From Phycisphaerae bacterium (GTDB taxonomy: Bacteria > Planctomycetota > Phycisphaerae > Phycisphaerales > Phycisphaeraceae), in contig JAUHZU010000001.1 of assembly GCA_030425705.1 (NCBI GenBank), positions 186,001 through 250,000 on the forward strand: a stretch of 64,000 nucleotides of DNA. The letters are read 5' to 3'. The position numbers and the translations under genes are program-made. Positions 29,274 through 36,789 of the stretch are shown here, in pieces (position 1 is the first letter of the stretch; every line of letters begins with the position of its first letter). The notes beneath the pieces were generated by a model. The model was not told the DNA's origin, did not search any database, and worked only from the letters and a program-made list of their open reading frames with translations.

Positions 29274-30293
29274 CTAAGGCGTTTCCGGCGCGTTGCGGTC
29301 CCGGCGAGCGCGGGGGTTGTCGGGGTTGCGGCGGCGGCGCTGGTCGCTCATGGGGCGGTCGGACATGCGGATCGCTTCTTCCCACGTGATGCCCTGGTCG
29401 TGGCCGGCGGCGACGTGCGCTTCGTAGGGCAGCTTCTCGAACGTCGCGGCGAAGGTGTCGAGCGCGCCGTGCAGCGCGGCCTGCTGATCGGCGAGTGGGG
29501 CGGAAGGGTCGAGCGTGCCGATCACGGCGGCGGACCGGCCGAACGGTTCAGGCTGGAGGATGACGACGCCGGCCTCGGTGTCCGGCAGGTCGGGGACGAA
29601 GGCGCGAAGCTCGGCCGCGTCGTCGTGGGCGAAGTCCCAGTGGACCCGGCCGATGAAGTCGGGCGACCAGGCGAGCGCGCGGAGCTGCGCTTCGTAGGCG
29701 GCGCAGGTCTCGGCGTCGGGCCCGTAGGCGAGGACCAGCGGCCGGCCGTCGCAGGCGGCGAAGTTGATCGCCTCGCGGACGGCGGAGAAGTCGGGCGTGT
29801 GCGCGGGGGCGTCGGGCTGCCGGTCGGGGTAGCCGTCGGCGATGCGGTGTAGGGATTCAACGATGTCGCGGCCGGCAAACGCGAGGCGGGGCGAACGCGC
29901 GGGCCGGGAGAGCCGGGTCTCGCCGTCGGGCGCATAGAGGACGAAGACGGTATTGAGCAGGCTGCCGTCCATCAGCACCATGGACCGGTCCATGTTGGCC
30001 TGGTTCTCGTAGCTGTCGAGCCGGACGCAGACGTAGTTTCGGGTGGCGTCGATGAAGGTCTGAGAGAAGAAACTCTCCTCTGTCTGGGTGTAGCCCTCTC
30101 AGAACACGCCGGACACGCCCCGGCAGGCGGGGCGGACGAAGTAGAGGAGGATGGGGCGCTGGCTGCGCTCGGCCTCGGCGCGTGCGGCGTCCCAGTCGCC
30201 GTACCACGCGACGCCGGGCTCGACGGCGGGTGGCTGGGTTTCGGCGGGTGCCGCGGTGAAGGCGGACAGCACGAGCAGGGCAGGGATGAGCAT
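29274..30293 (-). CDS. Exported thioredoxin-like protein interrupted by an in-frame TGA
   Basis: Read across a single TGA (30099-30101), this is one continuous 339-codon frame. A signal peptide (MLIPALLVLSAFTAAPAE) leads to VAWYGDWDAARAEAERSQRPILLYFVRPAC, the typical opening of a thioredoxin-fold protein, with C57 at the usual first active-site region. The TGA is codon 65, followed without frame change by EGYTQTEESFFSQTFI, NYVCVRLDSYE and a beta strand NTVFVLYAPDG, then a C-terminal extension and arginine-rich tail. Both halves look coding. The TGA is either selenocysteine (an inverted repeat brackets it), a nonsense mutation or a sequencing error. Without readthrough the downstream half could only start at an internal ATG. 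Confidence 0.6.
30059..30103 (-). promoter_or_regulatory. Inverted repeat bracketing the in-frame TGA (possible SECIS)
   Basis: On the mRNA strand TCTGAGAG (containing the TGA) pairs perfectly with CTCTCAGA 29 bases downstream, giving a hairpin of about 45 nt with the UGA in its base and the apex about 20 nt downstream. That geometry resembles the bacterial fdhF SECIS, though the apical part is only weakly paired. Confidence 0.3.
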
Positions 30294-30396
30294 GGCGGTC
30301 TCCCGTGTTGGGTGTCGTGTGCTGCGGGTCGAACGCGTGGGGTGTCGCGGTATTGCGTCGGCGCGGGAGGCGGTGCGGCGCTGGTATGCTTCGGCG

Positions 30397-30777
30397 ATGG
30401 TGAGCGTGCCGTTCAAGGTGAAGAAGGTGCTCGAGGGCTGGGCGGAGGCGAGCGGCCTGCTGGTGCTGGACGGCCACGCGTTGTCGTTCCAGTTCCAGAC
30501 GAAGGACGCGGTGCTGGGGCTGATCCGGTCGGGGGTGCGGGAGGTGCGGGTGGACCTGACGGACGTGGTTGAGGCGCGGTACCGGCGGAAGATGCTCGGG
30601 GCCGGGGTGCTGACGGTGCGGCTGGCGGACATGAAACTCGCGTCGGGGCTGCCCGGCCAGGAATCGGGCACGGTGGAACTGCTGATCGCGCGGGGCCATG
30701 CGGTCGCAGCGCAGGACCTCGCGTCGTCGCTGAACCTCGCGTCGGCCGAGGCCCGTCTGCGGCGGACGATGGGCTGA
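30397..30777 (+). CDS. Small hypothetical protein
   Basis: A 126-residue protein starting MVSVPFKVKKVLEGWAEASG. It looks like a small beta-barrel followed by a helix: LVLDGHALSFQFQ, VREVRVDLTDVVEARYRR, GVLTVRLADM and AAQDLASSLNLASAEARLRR. The pattern recalls bacterial PH-like domains, but no named family is recognised. It is soluble and divergent from the thioredoxin-like gene, whose start is 104 bases away. Confidence 0.6.
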   Translation: MVSVPFKVKKVLEGWAEASGLLVLDGHALSFQFQTKDAVLGLIRSGVREVRVDLTDVVEARYRRKMLGAGVLTVRLADMKLASGLPGQESGTVELLIARGHAVAAQDLASSLNLASAEARLRRTMG

Positions 30778-31124
30778 GGCCGGGGGGCTGTGCAGTGCTC
30801 GTCAGGCGTTGGGGCACGTCATTGACCGTTGGCCATTAGCCATAACGCGTTATGTGCAATACGTCACAATAGGGGGTTTAGGGAAATGCGAATCGCGAAT
30901 CGCCAGCCGTCTGCTCGGCCGGTTCGCCGAGCCGACACCGGGGTACGGCGACAGCAGGCCGCCACTACATCTACTAATCGCCTCTCGCGGCGTCTTGAAA
31001 TGGGCCCAAGAAAAAAAATCGGATCCGATGTCCAAGGTTGAGGGTCTCGCGCCTTATAAAGGTGGGGTTCTTGTGCGTGCCCCCCGCTTTGCACTGTCTC
31101 ACTGTCACTTCATGGAGTAGATTG
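30778..31124. other. Intergenic region with a perfect 14-bp palindrome
   Basis: This 347-base, AT-richer spacer precedes a PEP-CTERM gene. It contains CATAACGCGTTATG at 30841-30854, a perfect palindrome that could be an operator, and a direct repeat GCGAATCGCGAATCGCC near 30885-30905. No convincing gene, terminator or promoter hexamers were found. Confidence 0.4.
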
Positions 31125-32252
31125 ATGTCCACGCCCCTTGCCCTGACCCGTTTTGGAACGCTCGCCCTCGTCGCCGCGCTGCCCGCGGCCGGTGCCTTCG
31201 GCGAAGCCCTGCTGTCGTCCGGCGACTTCATCATCGCGATCGACCACAGCCTCAACCCCTCCAGCAGCTACCCGGGTGGTGAGCCCCCGAGCGCCGCGAT
31301 CGACGGGGACGACTTCTCCAAGTACCTGAACTTCGGTGGCTCGGGCTCGGGCTTTATCGTGACCCCCGGCAGCAGCGTCATCCAGAGCATGCTGCTGGTC
31401 ACCGGCAACGATGCGCCGGGCCGTGACCCCCTCAGCTTCGAGCTCTACGGCACAAACGATGCCATCACAAGCACGGACAACAGCCTTGGCAACCTCGAGA
31501 ACTGGCAGCTGATCAGCAGCGGTGGCCTGGCCCCGCCCGCCGGCCGCAACACCGCGTACCCCACGGTCGATTTTGCGAATGCCATGTCGTTCTCCTCGTA
31601 CCAACTGATCTTCCCGACCCTCAGCGGCGGGCCCACCGAGACCCTCATGCAGATCTCCGAGGTCCAGTTCTTTACGGGCTTGGGCGGCGCGGGCTCGGCG
31701 GTGCTCAATTTCAACGACCCGATTATCGCGATCGACACCATCACGACCCTCTCGCCCGCGGCCGAGAGTGCCGCCAACCTGCTCGACGGCGATACCAGCA
31801 CCAAGTGGCTCAGCTTCGGCCAGGACGGCAGCGGCGTCATCGTGACTCCCTCCGGCGGGCCGTCCACCGTGGTGGCGATGCAGCTCGCCACCGCCAACGA
31901 CTTCGACGTCCGTGACCCTACGAGCTTCGAGATCTATGGCACCAACGACGCGATCACCTCCTCGGAAAACAGCGAAGGCAACAACGAGAACTGGGTGCTT
32001 ATCGACTCCGGCTCGATCTCCCTGCCGACCGACCGCGAAACCCTTGGCGACGTGATCCTGATCGACAACGACACCGCCTACACCAGCTACAAGATCGTCT
32101 TCCCGACGATCGTCGACAACAGCGGTGTCTTCCCGGCCGACTCGCTGCAGATCTCCGAGCTCCAGCTCTTCGACGAGGTGCCGATCCCCGAGCCCGGCTC
32201 GCTCGCGCTGCTCGGCCTCGGCGGGCTCGCGCTGCTTCGCCGCCGCCGCTGA
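31125..32252 (+). CDS. PEP-CTERM exported protein with two discoidin-like domains
   Basis: A 375-residue exported protein (signal peptide MSTPLALTRFGTLALVAAL...AFGEA). Two tandem domains of about 160 residues share DGDDFSKYLNFG / DGDTSTKWLSFG, SMLLVTGND / AMQLATAND, DPLSFELYGTNDAITS / DPTSFEIYGTNDAITS, and end ISEVQFF / ISELQLF. This is the galactose-binding (F5/8 type C, discoidin) pattern, suggesting carbohydrate or surface binding. The C-terminus is a PEP-CTERM tail. The last 78 bases of its 3' end are nearly identical to those of the next gene. A terminator follows. Confidence 0.85.
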   Translation: MSTPLALTRFGTLALVAALPAAGAFGEALLSSGDFIIAIDHSLNPSSSYPGGEPPSAAIDGDDFSKYLNFGGSGSGFIVTPGSSVIQSMLLVTGNDAPGRDPLSFELYGTNDAITSTDNSLGNLENWQLISSGGLAPPAGRNTAYPTVDFANAMSFSSYQLIFPTLSGGPTETLMQISEVQFFTGLGGAGSAVLNFNDPIIAIDTITTLSPAAESAANLLDGDTSTKWLSFGQDGSGVIVTPSGGPSTVVAMQLATANDFDVRDPTSFEIYGTNDAITSSENSEGNNENWVLIDSGSISLPTDRETLGDVILIDNDTAYTSYKIVFPTIVDNSGVFPADSLQISELQLFDEVPIPEPGSLALLGLGGLALLRRRR

Positions 32253-32283
32253 GCCGGCAACAGATTGCGTGTCATCTCCTCCT

Positions 32284-32312
32284 GGCCGTCCCGTCTCCAC
32301 GGGGCGGCTTTT
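32284..32312 (+). terminator. Rho-independent terminator
   Basis: GCCGTCCCG and CGGGGCGGC form a 9-bp stem (one G-T pair), loop TCTCCA, followed by five T residues, 31 bases after the discoidin-like PEP-CTERM gene. Confidence 0.8.
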
Positions 32313-32496
32313 TCTATGCACCAGGGTCCAAGGCGACCTCTTGGCCGTGACGCGGTGAGACAGAGTGGGCTACAAACAGCAAAAAACGTCGCTTCGGACC
32401 TGTTTTTTACTACCTCTTCCCGGTTCGCTCAGGTAGACTTTATATCGTTGTGTTTCTATGGCACGGCGACGCATATCGCATCGATCGATTCATCTC

Positions 32497-32502
32497 AGGA
32501 GG
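32497..32502 (+). promoter_or_regulatory. Strong Shine-Dalgarno AGGAGG
   Basis: AGGAGG lies 8 bases before the ATG at 32511 and fixes that start. Consensus-quality sites are rare in this window. Confidence 0.85.
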
Positions 32503-32510
32503 CCACGAGA

Positions 32511-33227
32511 ATGATACGCTATCTTTCCACATCGGGTGCCGCGCTGGCGTGCGCCCTGGTCGTGCCCGGTGCCGCGGACGCAACGCTGCTCGACGACGGC
32601 GCGTTCGACAACGCGACCTCCGGCTCCACCACCAGCGGCAGCGCCTGGCAACTGATTACCAACATGCCTGATGGTGCAAACCTGGGAGCCCAGTTCCAGA
32701 CCGGCTTCGCCAACGCCAACAACACCGGTGTCGGCGGCACCCAGGCCCCCGGTGTCGGCACCGGCATCTGGCTCCGCTCTTTCGAAGGCAACCAGGGCAA
32801 CACCGGCGAAGCACTCGCGCAGATGGTCCTGACCCAGTCTGTCTTCGCCGCTGTGGACGGCGACTATGTGCTCGACTTCGTCGCCGGGCGTGAATCCATG
32901 TTTACCGCGCGCGTCTTCGAGGTCACCCTCTCCACCAACAGCCAGTCCGTTACCGTCGACCTGCTCACCGCGGTCATCCCCGATGGCAACCTCGGCGGCG
33001 CGGCCTCGGGCAACCCCGGCGGCACCCCCTTCCAACTCACGCTCACCGGCGTCACCACCGGCGAACTGGTCACCGTCACCGCCACCATGCTCGACGGCGA
33101 AGACTCCCAGGTCCCCGGCGGACAGTCCGCCTTCCTCGACGACTTCGAGCTCAACGTCATCCCCGAGCCCGGCTCGCTCGCGCTGCTCGGCCTCGGCGGG
33201 CTCGCGCTGCTCCGCCGCCGCCGCTGA
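32511..33227 (+). CDS. PEP-CTERM exported protein
   Basis: A 238-residue exported protein with the best ribosome-binding site in the window. A signal peptide (ALACALVVPGAADA) is followed by LLDDGAFDNATSGSTTSGSAW and a beta-sandwich domain with carbohydrate-binding-module-like features: GQFQTGFANANN-type turns, DGDYVLDFVAGRE, and SAFLDDFELNVI just before the tail. The PEP-CTERM tail (IPEPGSLALLGLGGLALLRRRR) is shared almost base for base with the preceding gene. Function unknown; surface or extracellular matrix placement is inferred from the tail. Confidence 0.85.
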   Translation: MIRYLSTSGAALACALVVPGAADATLLDDGAFDNATSGSTTSGSAWQLITNMPDGANLGAQFQTGFANANNTGVGGTQAPGVGTGIWLRSFEGNQGNTGEALAQMVLTQSVFAAVDGDYVLDFVAGRESMFTARVFEVTLSTNSQSVTVDLLTAVIPDGNLGGAASGNPGGTPFQLTLTGVTTGELVTVTATMLDGEDSQVPGGQSAFLDDFELNVIPEPGSLALLGLGGLALLRRRR

Positions 33228-33258
33228 GCCGGCAACCCATCACCGTGACCGACACTCG

Positions 33259-33286
33259 GCCGCCCCACACCCGTGGGGCGGCTTTT
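33259..33286 (+). terminator. Rho-independent terminator
   Basis: GCCGCCCCAC and GTGGGGCGGC form a perfect 10-bp stem with an ACCC loop and TTTT, 31 bases after the stop. Confidence 0.85.
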
Positions 33287-33406
33287 CTGTGCTCCCGTGG
33301 CTGCGGCATGGATCGCATCGCAGCGGCGTGTCTCTTTGCCGGCGCCGCGCTTCCTGCTACGCTGGAAGTTGCCGACGGGAGACGTTGACCGACCACGGAG
33401 CGACCG

Positions 33407-34117
33407 ATGCCGACCGATGAATCCACACGCGTCCTGCCCGTCTGCCGCGCCCTCGCGGTGCTGGGGCTGTTGGCGCTTGCGCTCGCCTGGCCGGGCGCGC
33501 TCTGCGCGCAGGGCGACGTGCCCGACGACGCCCCGGCCGACCTCAACGCGGAGGTGATCGAAGAGGCCGAGCGCCACGCCGGCGGCGGGTACAACAACCG
33601 CTGGGCCGGCTCGGGCACCATGCAGGAGATCCGCTTCAAGGGCGAGCGCATCCTCGCCGCCGGCCAGGGCGGCACCTACTGCTGCGGCTACACGTTCAAT
33701 GTCTTTATGAACGTCGCCCAGCAGCACCGCCTGCTCGACGACCACACCGTCGCTCAGGTCCGCGCGCTGCAGAAGCACTGGTACGGCGCGGTCCCCGACA
33801 GCCACGACCAGGCCGAGCTCATCCGCGAGACCCAGATCCGCTACGCCCTCACCCTGCTGGGCCTGGGCACCGGCGTCGAGCCCGAAGACGCCCGGCCCGG
33901 CGACTTCCTCCAGTTCTGGCGCCAACGCTCCGGCCACAGCGTCGTCTTCCTCGGCTGGGTCCGCGAAGACGGCGAGGTCGTCGGCCTCCGCTACCGCAGC
34001 TCCCAGGGCGTGACCGACGGCATCGGCGAACACACCGAACGCTTCGCCGGCCACGGCGGCAGCGTCGACCCCCAACGCATGTACTTCGCCCGCCTCCACG
34101 CCCCGGCCGAGGACTAG
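33407..34117 (+). CDS. Exported NlpC/P60-CHAP-like protein (tentative)
   Basis: A 236-residue exported protein with signal peptide (ALAVLGLLALALAWPGALCAQ). The mature part has GGTYCCGYTFNVFMN, GDFLQFWRQRSGHSVVFLGW and GLRYRSSQGV in the order expected for a papain-fold amidase (nucleophile Cys, then His, then polar residue), like CHAP or NlpC/P60 domains. That would mean peptidoglycan or peptide hydrolysis in the periplasm. The fold assignment is from motif order only. Its stop is 4 bases before the DUF1697 gene. Confidence 0.6.
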   Translation: MPTDESTRVLPVCRALAVLGLLALALAWPGALCAQGDVPDDAPADLNAEVIEEAERHAGGGYNNRWAGSGTMQEIRFKGERILAAGQGGTYCCGYTFNVFMNVAQQHRLLDDHTVAQVRALQKHWYGAVPDSHDQAELIRETQIRYALTLLGLGTGVEPEDARPGDFLQFWRQRSGHSVVFLGWVREDGEVVGLRYRSSQGVTDGIGEHTERFAGHGGSVDPQRMYFARLHAPAED

Positions 34118-34121
34118 GCCC

Positions 34122-34661
34122 ATGCCCACCTGGATCGCGCTGCTCCGTGGGATCAACGTCGGCGGCAACCACCCCCTGCCCATACGCGACCTCGCCGGCC
34201 ACCTCGAAGCGGTCGGCTGCAACGACGTGCGGACCTACATCCAGAGCGGAAACGCCGTCTTCACCGCGCCGCGCAAGAGCGGGGCCGCGCGCGGCAAACA
34301 GATCGCCGACCGCATCGAAGCGCACCACGGCTTCCGCCCCAGCGTGCTGGTTCTCTGTGCCGACGAGCTGAAGCAGATCGCCGACGAGAACCCCTTCCCC
34401 GAGGGGCAGCGCGACCCCAAGACCCTGCACGTCTTCTTCCTAACGGCCCCGGCCCGGTCGCCGGACCGGGCCGCCATCGAGGCACTCCGCTCGCCCACCG
34501 AACGGTACACGCTCACCGAACGCGCCTTCTACCTCCACGCCCCCGATGGCATCGGCCGCTCCAAGCTCGCCAGCCGGGCCGAGCGGCTCCTGGCCACCCC
34601 CACGACCGCCCGCAACTGGCGCACGGTGCAGAAGCTGCTCGATCTCGCCGCCGCCGGCTAG
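34122..34661 (+). CDS. DUF1697 family protein
   Basis: A 179-residue cytoplasmic protein beginning MPTWIALLRGINVGGNHPLP, the family signature, with DVRTYIQSGNAVF near 30-45. Length is typical. Biochemical function is not established. GAGG inside the preceding gene's last codons serves as ribosome-binding site, and the two genes are 4 bases apart, so they are co-transcribed. Confidence 0.9.
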   Translation: MPTWIALLRGINVGGNHPLPIRDLAGHLEAVGCNDVRTYIQSGNAVFTAPRKSGAARGKQIADRIEAHHGFRPSVLVLCADELKQIADENPFPEGQRDPKTLHVFFLTAPARSPDRAAIEALRSPTERYTLTERAFYLHAPDGIGRSKLASRAERLLATPTTARNWRTVQKLLDLAAAG

Positions 34662-34836
34662 TCTGGCCCCCGTGACCCGCCAACGCCGTTGGCCAGACCT
34701 GCGCCCCGGCCCGCCTGATCCATTCGTGCCAGGGACTTCCCGCCGCGTGAAACATTCCCGACCGCGCCGACGTTTGGTCTCTACCGCCCCGTCGTGTGCC
34801 GGCGCGGTCTCTTTTCCCCCTATGCAGGAGCTACCC

Positions 34837-35352
34837 ATGCATCGATTCGCCAAGGCCCCGTTCCTCATCGCCGTGCTCGCGCTGCTGGCCGCGACCACCA
34901 CCACCTTCGCCGACAACGACGAGGTCTCGCTGGACGGCGTAAACCTCGGCACCCACGTCTACGGCCCCGAGGTCGATGCCGACGACCTTGAGAACAAGGT
35001 CGTCGTCTACGAGTACTGGGGCGACCGCTGCGGGCCGTGCCTCCGCGCCATTCCCCACGTCGTCGAGCTCCAGGCCGAGTACGGCTCGGACAAGCTCGTC
35101 GTCATCGCCAACCAGGTCTGGACCCAGGACACCGACGCCGCGAAGGACGCCTGGATCAACGCCGGCGGCAGCGACGACATCACCGTCATCAACCACGGCG
35201 GGCTCGTCGGCGCCCAGGTCCGCGGCGTCCCGCACTCGTTCATCTTCAGCCACACCGGCGAGCTGCTCTGGCACGGCCACCCCATGCGCATGGATGAGCC
35301 CCTCGCCGCCGCTATCGCCGCCCGTGACGCGGACATCGCCGAGCAGAACTGA
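34837..35352 (+). CDS. Exported TlpA-like thioredoxin
   Basis: A 171-residue exported thioredoxin-fold protein. AGGAG lies 6 bases before the ATG at 34837, selecting MHRFAKAPFLIAVLALLA over earlier in-frame codons. A signal peptide ends near TTTFADND. The active site is WGDRCGPCLRAIPHV with C65 and C68, and the cis-proline loop is RGVPHSFIF. It probably reduces or exchanges disulfides in envelope proteins. A terminator follows the gene. Confidence 0.88.
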   Translation: MHRFAKAPFLIAVLALLAATTTTFADNDEVSLDGVNLGTHVYGPEVDADDLENKVVVYEYWGDRCGPCLRAIPHVVELQAEYGSDKLVVIANQVWTQDTDAAKDAWINAGGSDDITVINHGGLVGAQVRGVPHSFIFSHTGELLWHGHPMRMDEPLAAAIAARDADIAEQN

Positions 35353-35395
35353 CACGCCCCGCGCTGGTCGGTCCGACCATGTCTGACCCCCTAAG

Positions 35396-35423
35396 CCCTC
35401 GGCGGCCGACCGTCGAGGGTTTT
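35396..35423 (+). terminator. Rho-independent terminator
   Basis: CCCTCG and CGAGGG, extended by CGG/CCG across one mismatch, form the stem, followed by TTTT, 43 bases after the thioredoxin stop. Confidence 0.75.
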
Positions 35424-35519
35424 CCATGCGCCCCACGCAAAGCAACAACGCCCGGGGCTCGGGCGTTGTGCGTCGGTTTCCTTGATGTCTGTCCTCCGGC
35501 GGCTGGGCCGGCCCGGGTT

Positions 35520-36170
35520 TTAGGCCCGGCGGCGTCGGCGGCTCGCGCCCACCAGCATCGCCAGGCCCAGGGCCGCGGCGCTCGGGGTCGGCACGCCGGT
35601 GGGCGTGTCCCCGCCGGTGACGAACGACTCGCTCCCGCCGTTGGCGAACGACTGGGCGTGCACGCCGATGCGCAGGTCGCCCGCGGCGATCGCGTCGAGC
35701 ACGTCCTGGTACGACGCCGTCAGGCTGAACGCCACACCCAGCGACTCGCCGACGCCGATGCCGTTGTGCGGCTGCGGGTTGTTCGGCTCGGTCGCGAAGT
35801 CGGCGTTGAAGCTGATCGTGCTCCACCCGGGCAGGTTGCCGGGGTTCACGCTCGACCCCAGCGACTCGTAGTCCACGCCGGGGTCGGTGTCGAAGATGTC
35901 GGTCATCGCCTGCAGCACGCCGGCGTCGTCGTCCCAGTACAGCTCGGACATGACCGAGTCCGCCGGGCCGTGGTTGTAGAACGTGAACAGCGCGGTGCTG
36001 CCGCCCGTCTGGCTGACCTGCAGCTCGAACTGCGCCTCGCCCGCCGCGGTGTTCGCCGCGTTGTTGTTCGTCACGCCGGTGAACGAGTAGCTCGTAAACG
36101 CCCCGCCCGCCGAGGCAACGCCCGCCACACCCACGGCCAACGCCGCGCCCATCATGCTCTGCCTGTTCAT
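35520..36170 (-). CDS. Exported protein with variant PEP-CTERM-like anchor
   Basis: A 216-residue protein with signal peptide (MMGAALAVGVAGVASAGG). The beta-rich body contains AGEAQFELQVSQTGG and ALFTFYNHGPADSVMSELYWDD, similar to choice-of-anchor domains of planctomycete surface proteins. The C-terminus is GVPTPSAAALGLAMLVGASRRRRRA: the PEP is replaced by PTP, while the hydrophobic segment and arginine cluster remain. It is probably sorted by a related exosortase, or is merely membrane-anchored. Confidence 0.72.
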   Translation of the reverse strand: MNRQSMMGAALAVGVAGVASAGGAFTSYSFTGVTNNNAANTAAGEAQFELQVSQTGGSTALFTFYNHGPADSVMSELYWDDDAGVLQAMTDIFDTDPGVDYESLGSSVNPGNLPGWSTISFNADFATEPNNPQPHNGIGVGESLGVAFSLTASYQDVLDAIAAGDLRIGVHAQSFANGGSESFVTGGDTPTGVPTPSAAALGLAMLVGASRRRRRA

Positions 36171-36335
36171 CCCTCGTCCTGTTCTTTTCTGTCCTGGAAT
36201 CCCATCGGCGGAGCCACGCCCCGCTCACAATCCAAGTATACGTTATAGAAGAGCCCGCATTACCGGTTTTTTGTCAGGGAACCCCTGTTTTTCTTGCACC
36301 AGATGGCAGGATAGGCAAGCTGGGAGGATTGCAGC

Positions 36336-36512
36336 GTGTGCCACGACGGCCAATGCCTAGGCGACTATGTCTACAACCACAGCGAAGGCAACATCATCAA
36401 GACCGAGGTCAACAAGGCGGGCGAACGTATCGAGAGGCGAGAAGAGGAGTGCACCTGTATGAACAGATGTGAAACGGAGAGTCAACGCTTTGAGAGCCAA
36501 CTGCGCGTTTAG
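36336..36512 (+). CDS. Small Cys-rich protein (58 aa), unknown
   Basis: A GTG start follows GGGAGG by 8 bases, a strong ribosome-binding site. The 58-residue product is hydrophilic, with six cysteines grouped as VCHDGQC and ECTCMNRC around a charged helix (AGERIERREEE), a plausible zinc- or disulfide-stabilised fold. Third codon positions in the first half are mostly G or C despite the AT-richer surroundings, which supports coding. The stop overlaps the stop of the convergent small membrane ORF by two bases. No family is recognised. Confidence 0.45.
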   Translation: MCHDGQCLGDYVYNHSEGNIIKTEVNKAGERIERREEECTCMNRCETESQRFESQLRV

Positions 36513-36661
36513 GAACGACGGCGCCACCACCAACAAAGTAGAGCAATTAGAAGAACAGCACCAAAGACATAACGCATGGGTTCGGGGAGGTGCCATGGGT
36601 GCCCATAGCGGAAAGCAACGAGTCCACCGAGTGCAACCATTTGCTGGTATGCACACACCAT
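36509..36661 (-). CDS. Small two-TM membrane protein (50 aa), unknown
   Basis: A 50-residue frame starting MVCAYQQMVALGGLVAFRYG and ending with VFGAVLLIALLCWWWRRRS; GAGG lies about 9 bases before the ATG. Two hydrophobic segments flank the loop HPWHLPEP. The P-E-P, hydrophobic stretch and RRR order imitates a PEP-CTERM tail, so it could also be the remnant of such a gene's 3' end. The gene is convergent with the small Cys-rich ORF. From 36662 to 36789 nothing further is recognised. Confidence 0.4.
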   Translation of the reverse strand: MVCAYQQMVALGGLVAFRYGHPWHLPEPMRYVFGAVLLIALLCWWWRRRS

Positions 36662-36789
36662 TTTCTAAACCTCACTCTAAGGTTTGCTTCCGCATATGAC
36701 ACTAGTTCATTCGTTCAGTCAGGCGATTGCCGTGCTGGTTCCGGCACGCTTGGCCGAATACCGGTTCCGATCTTGAAGCGTCAGTTAGC

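Noticed and set aside
30829-31041. Seventy-codon open frame before the discoidin-like PEP-CTERM gene
   Set aside because: No ribosome-binding site, no family features and poor codon bias; treated as intergenic.
32458-32473. Sigma-54 promoter (TGGCACG...GC) before the PEP-CTERM gene at 32511
   Set aside because: The GG and GC elements are one base too close for a sigma-54 site.
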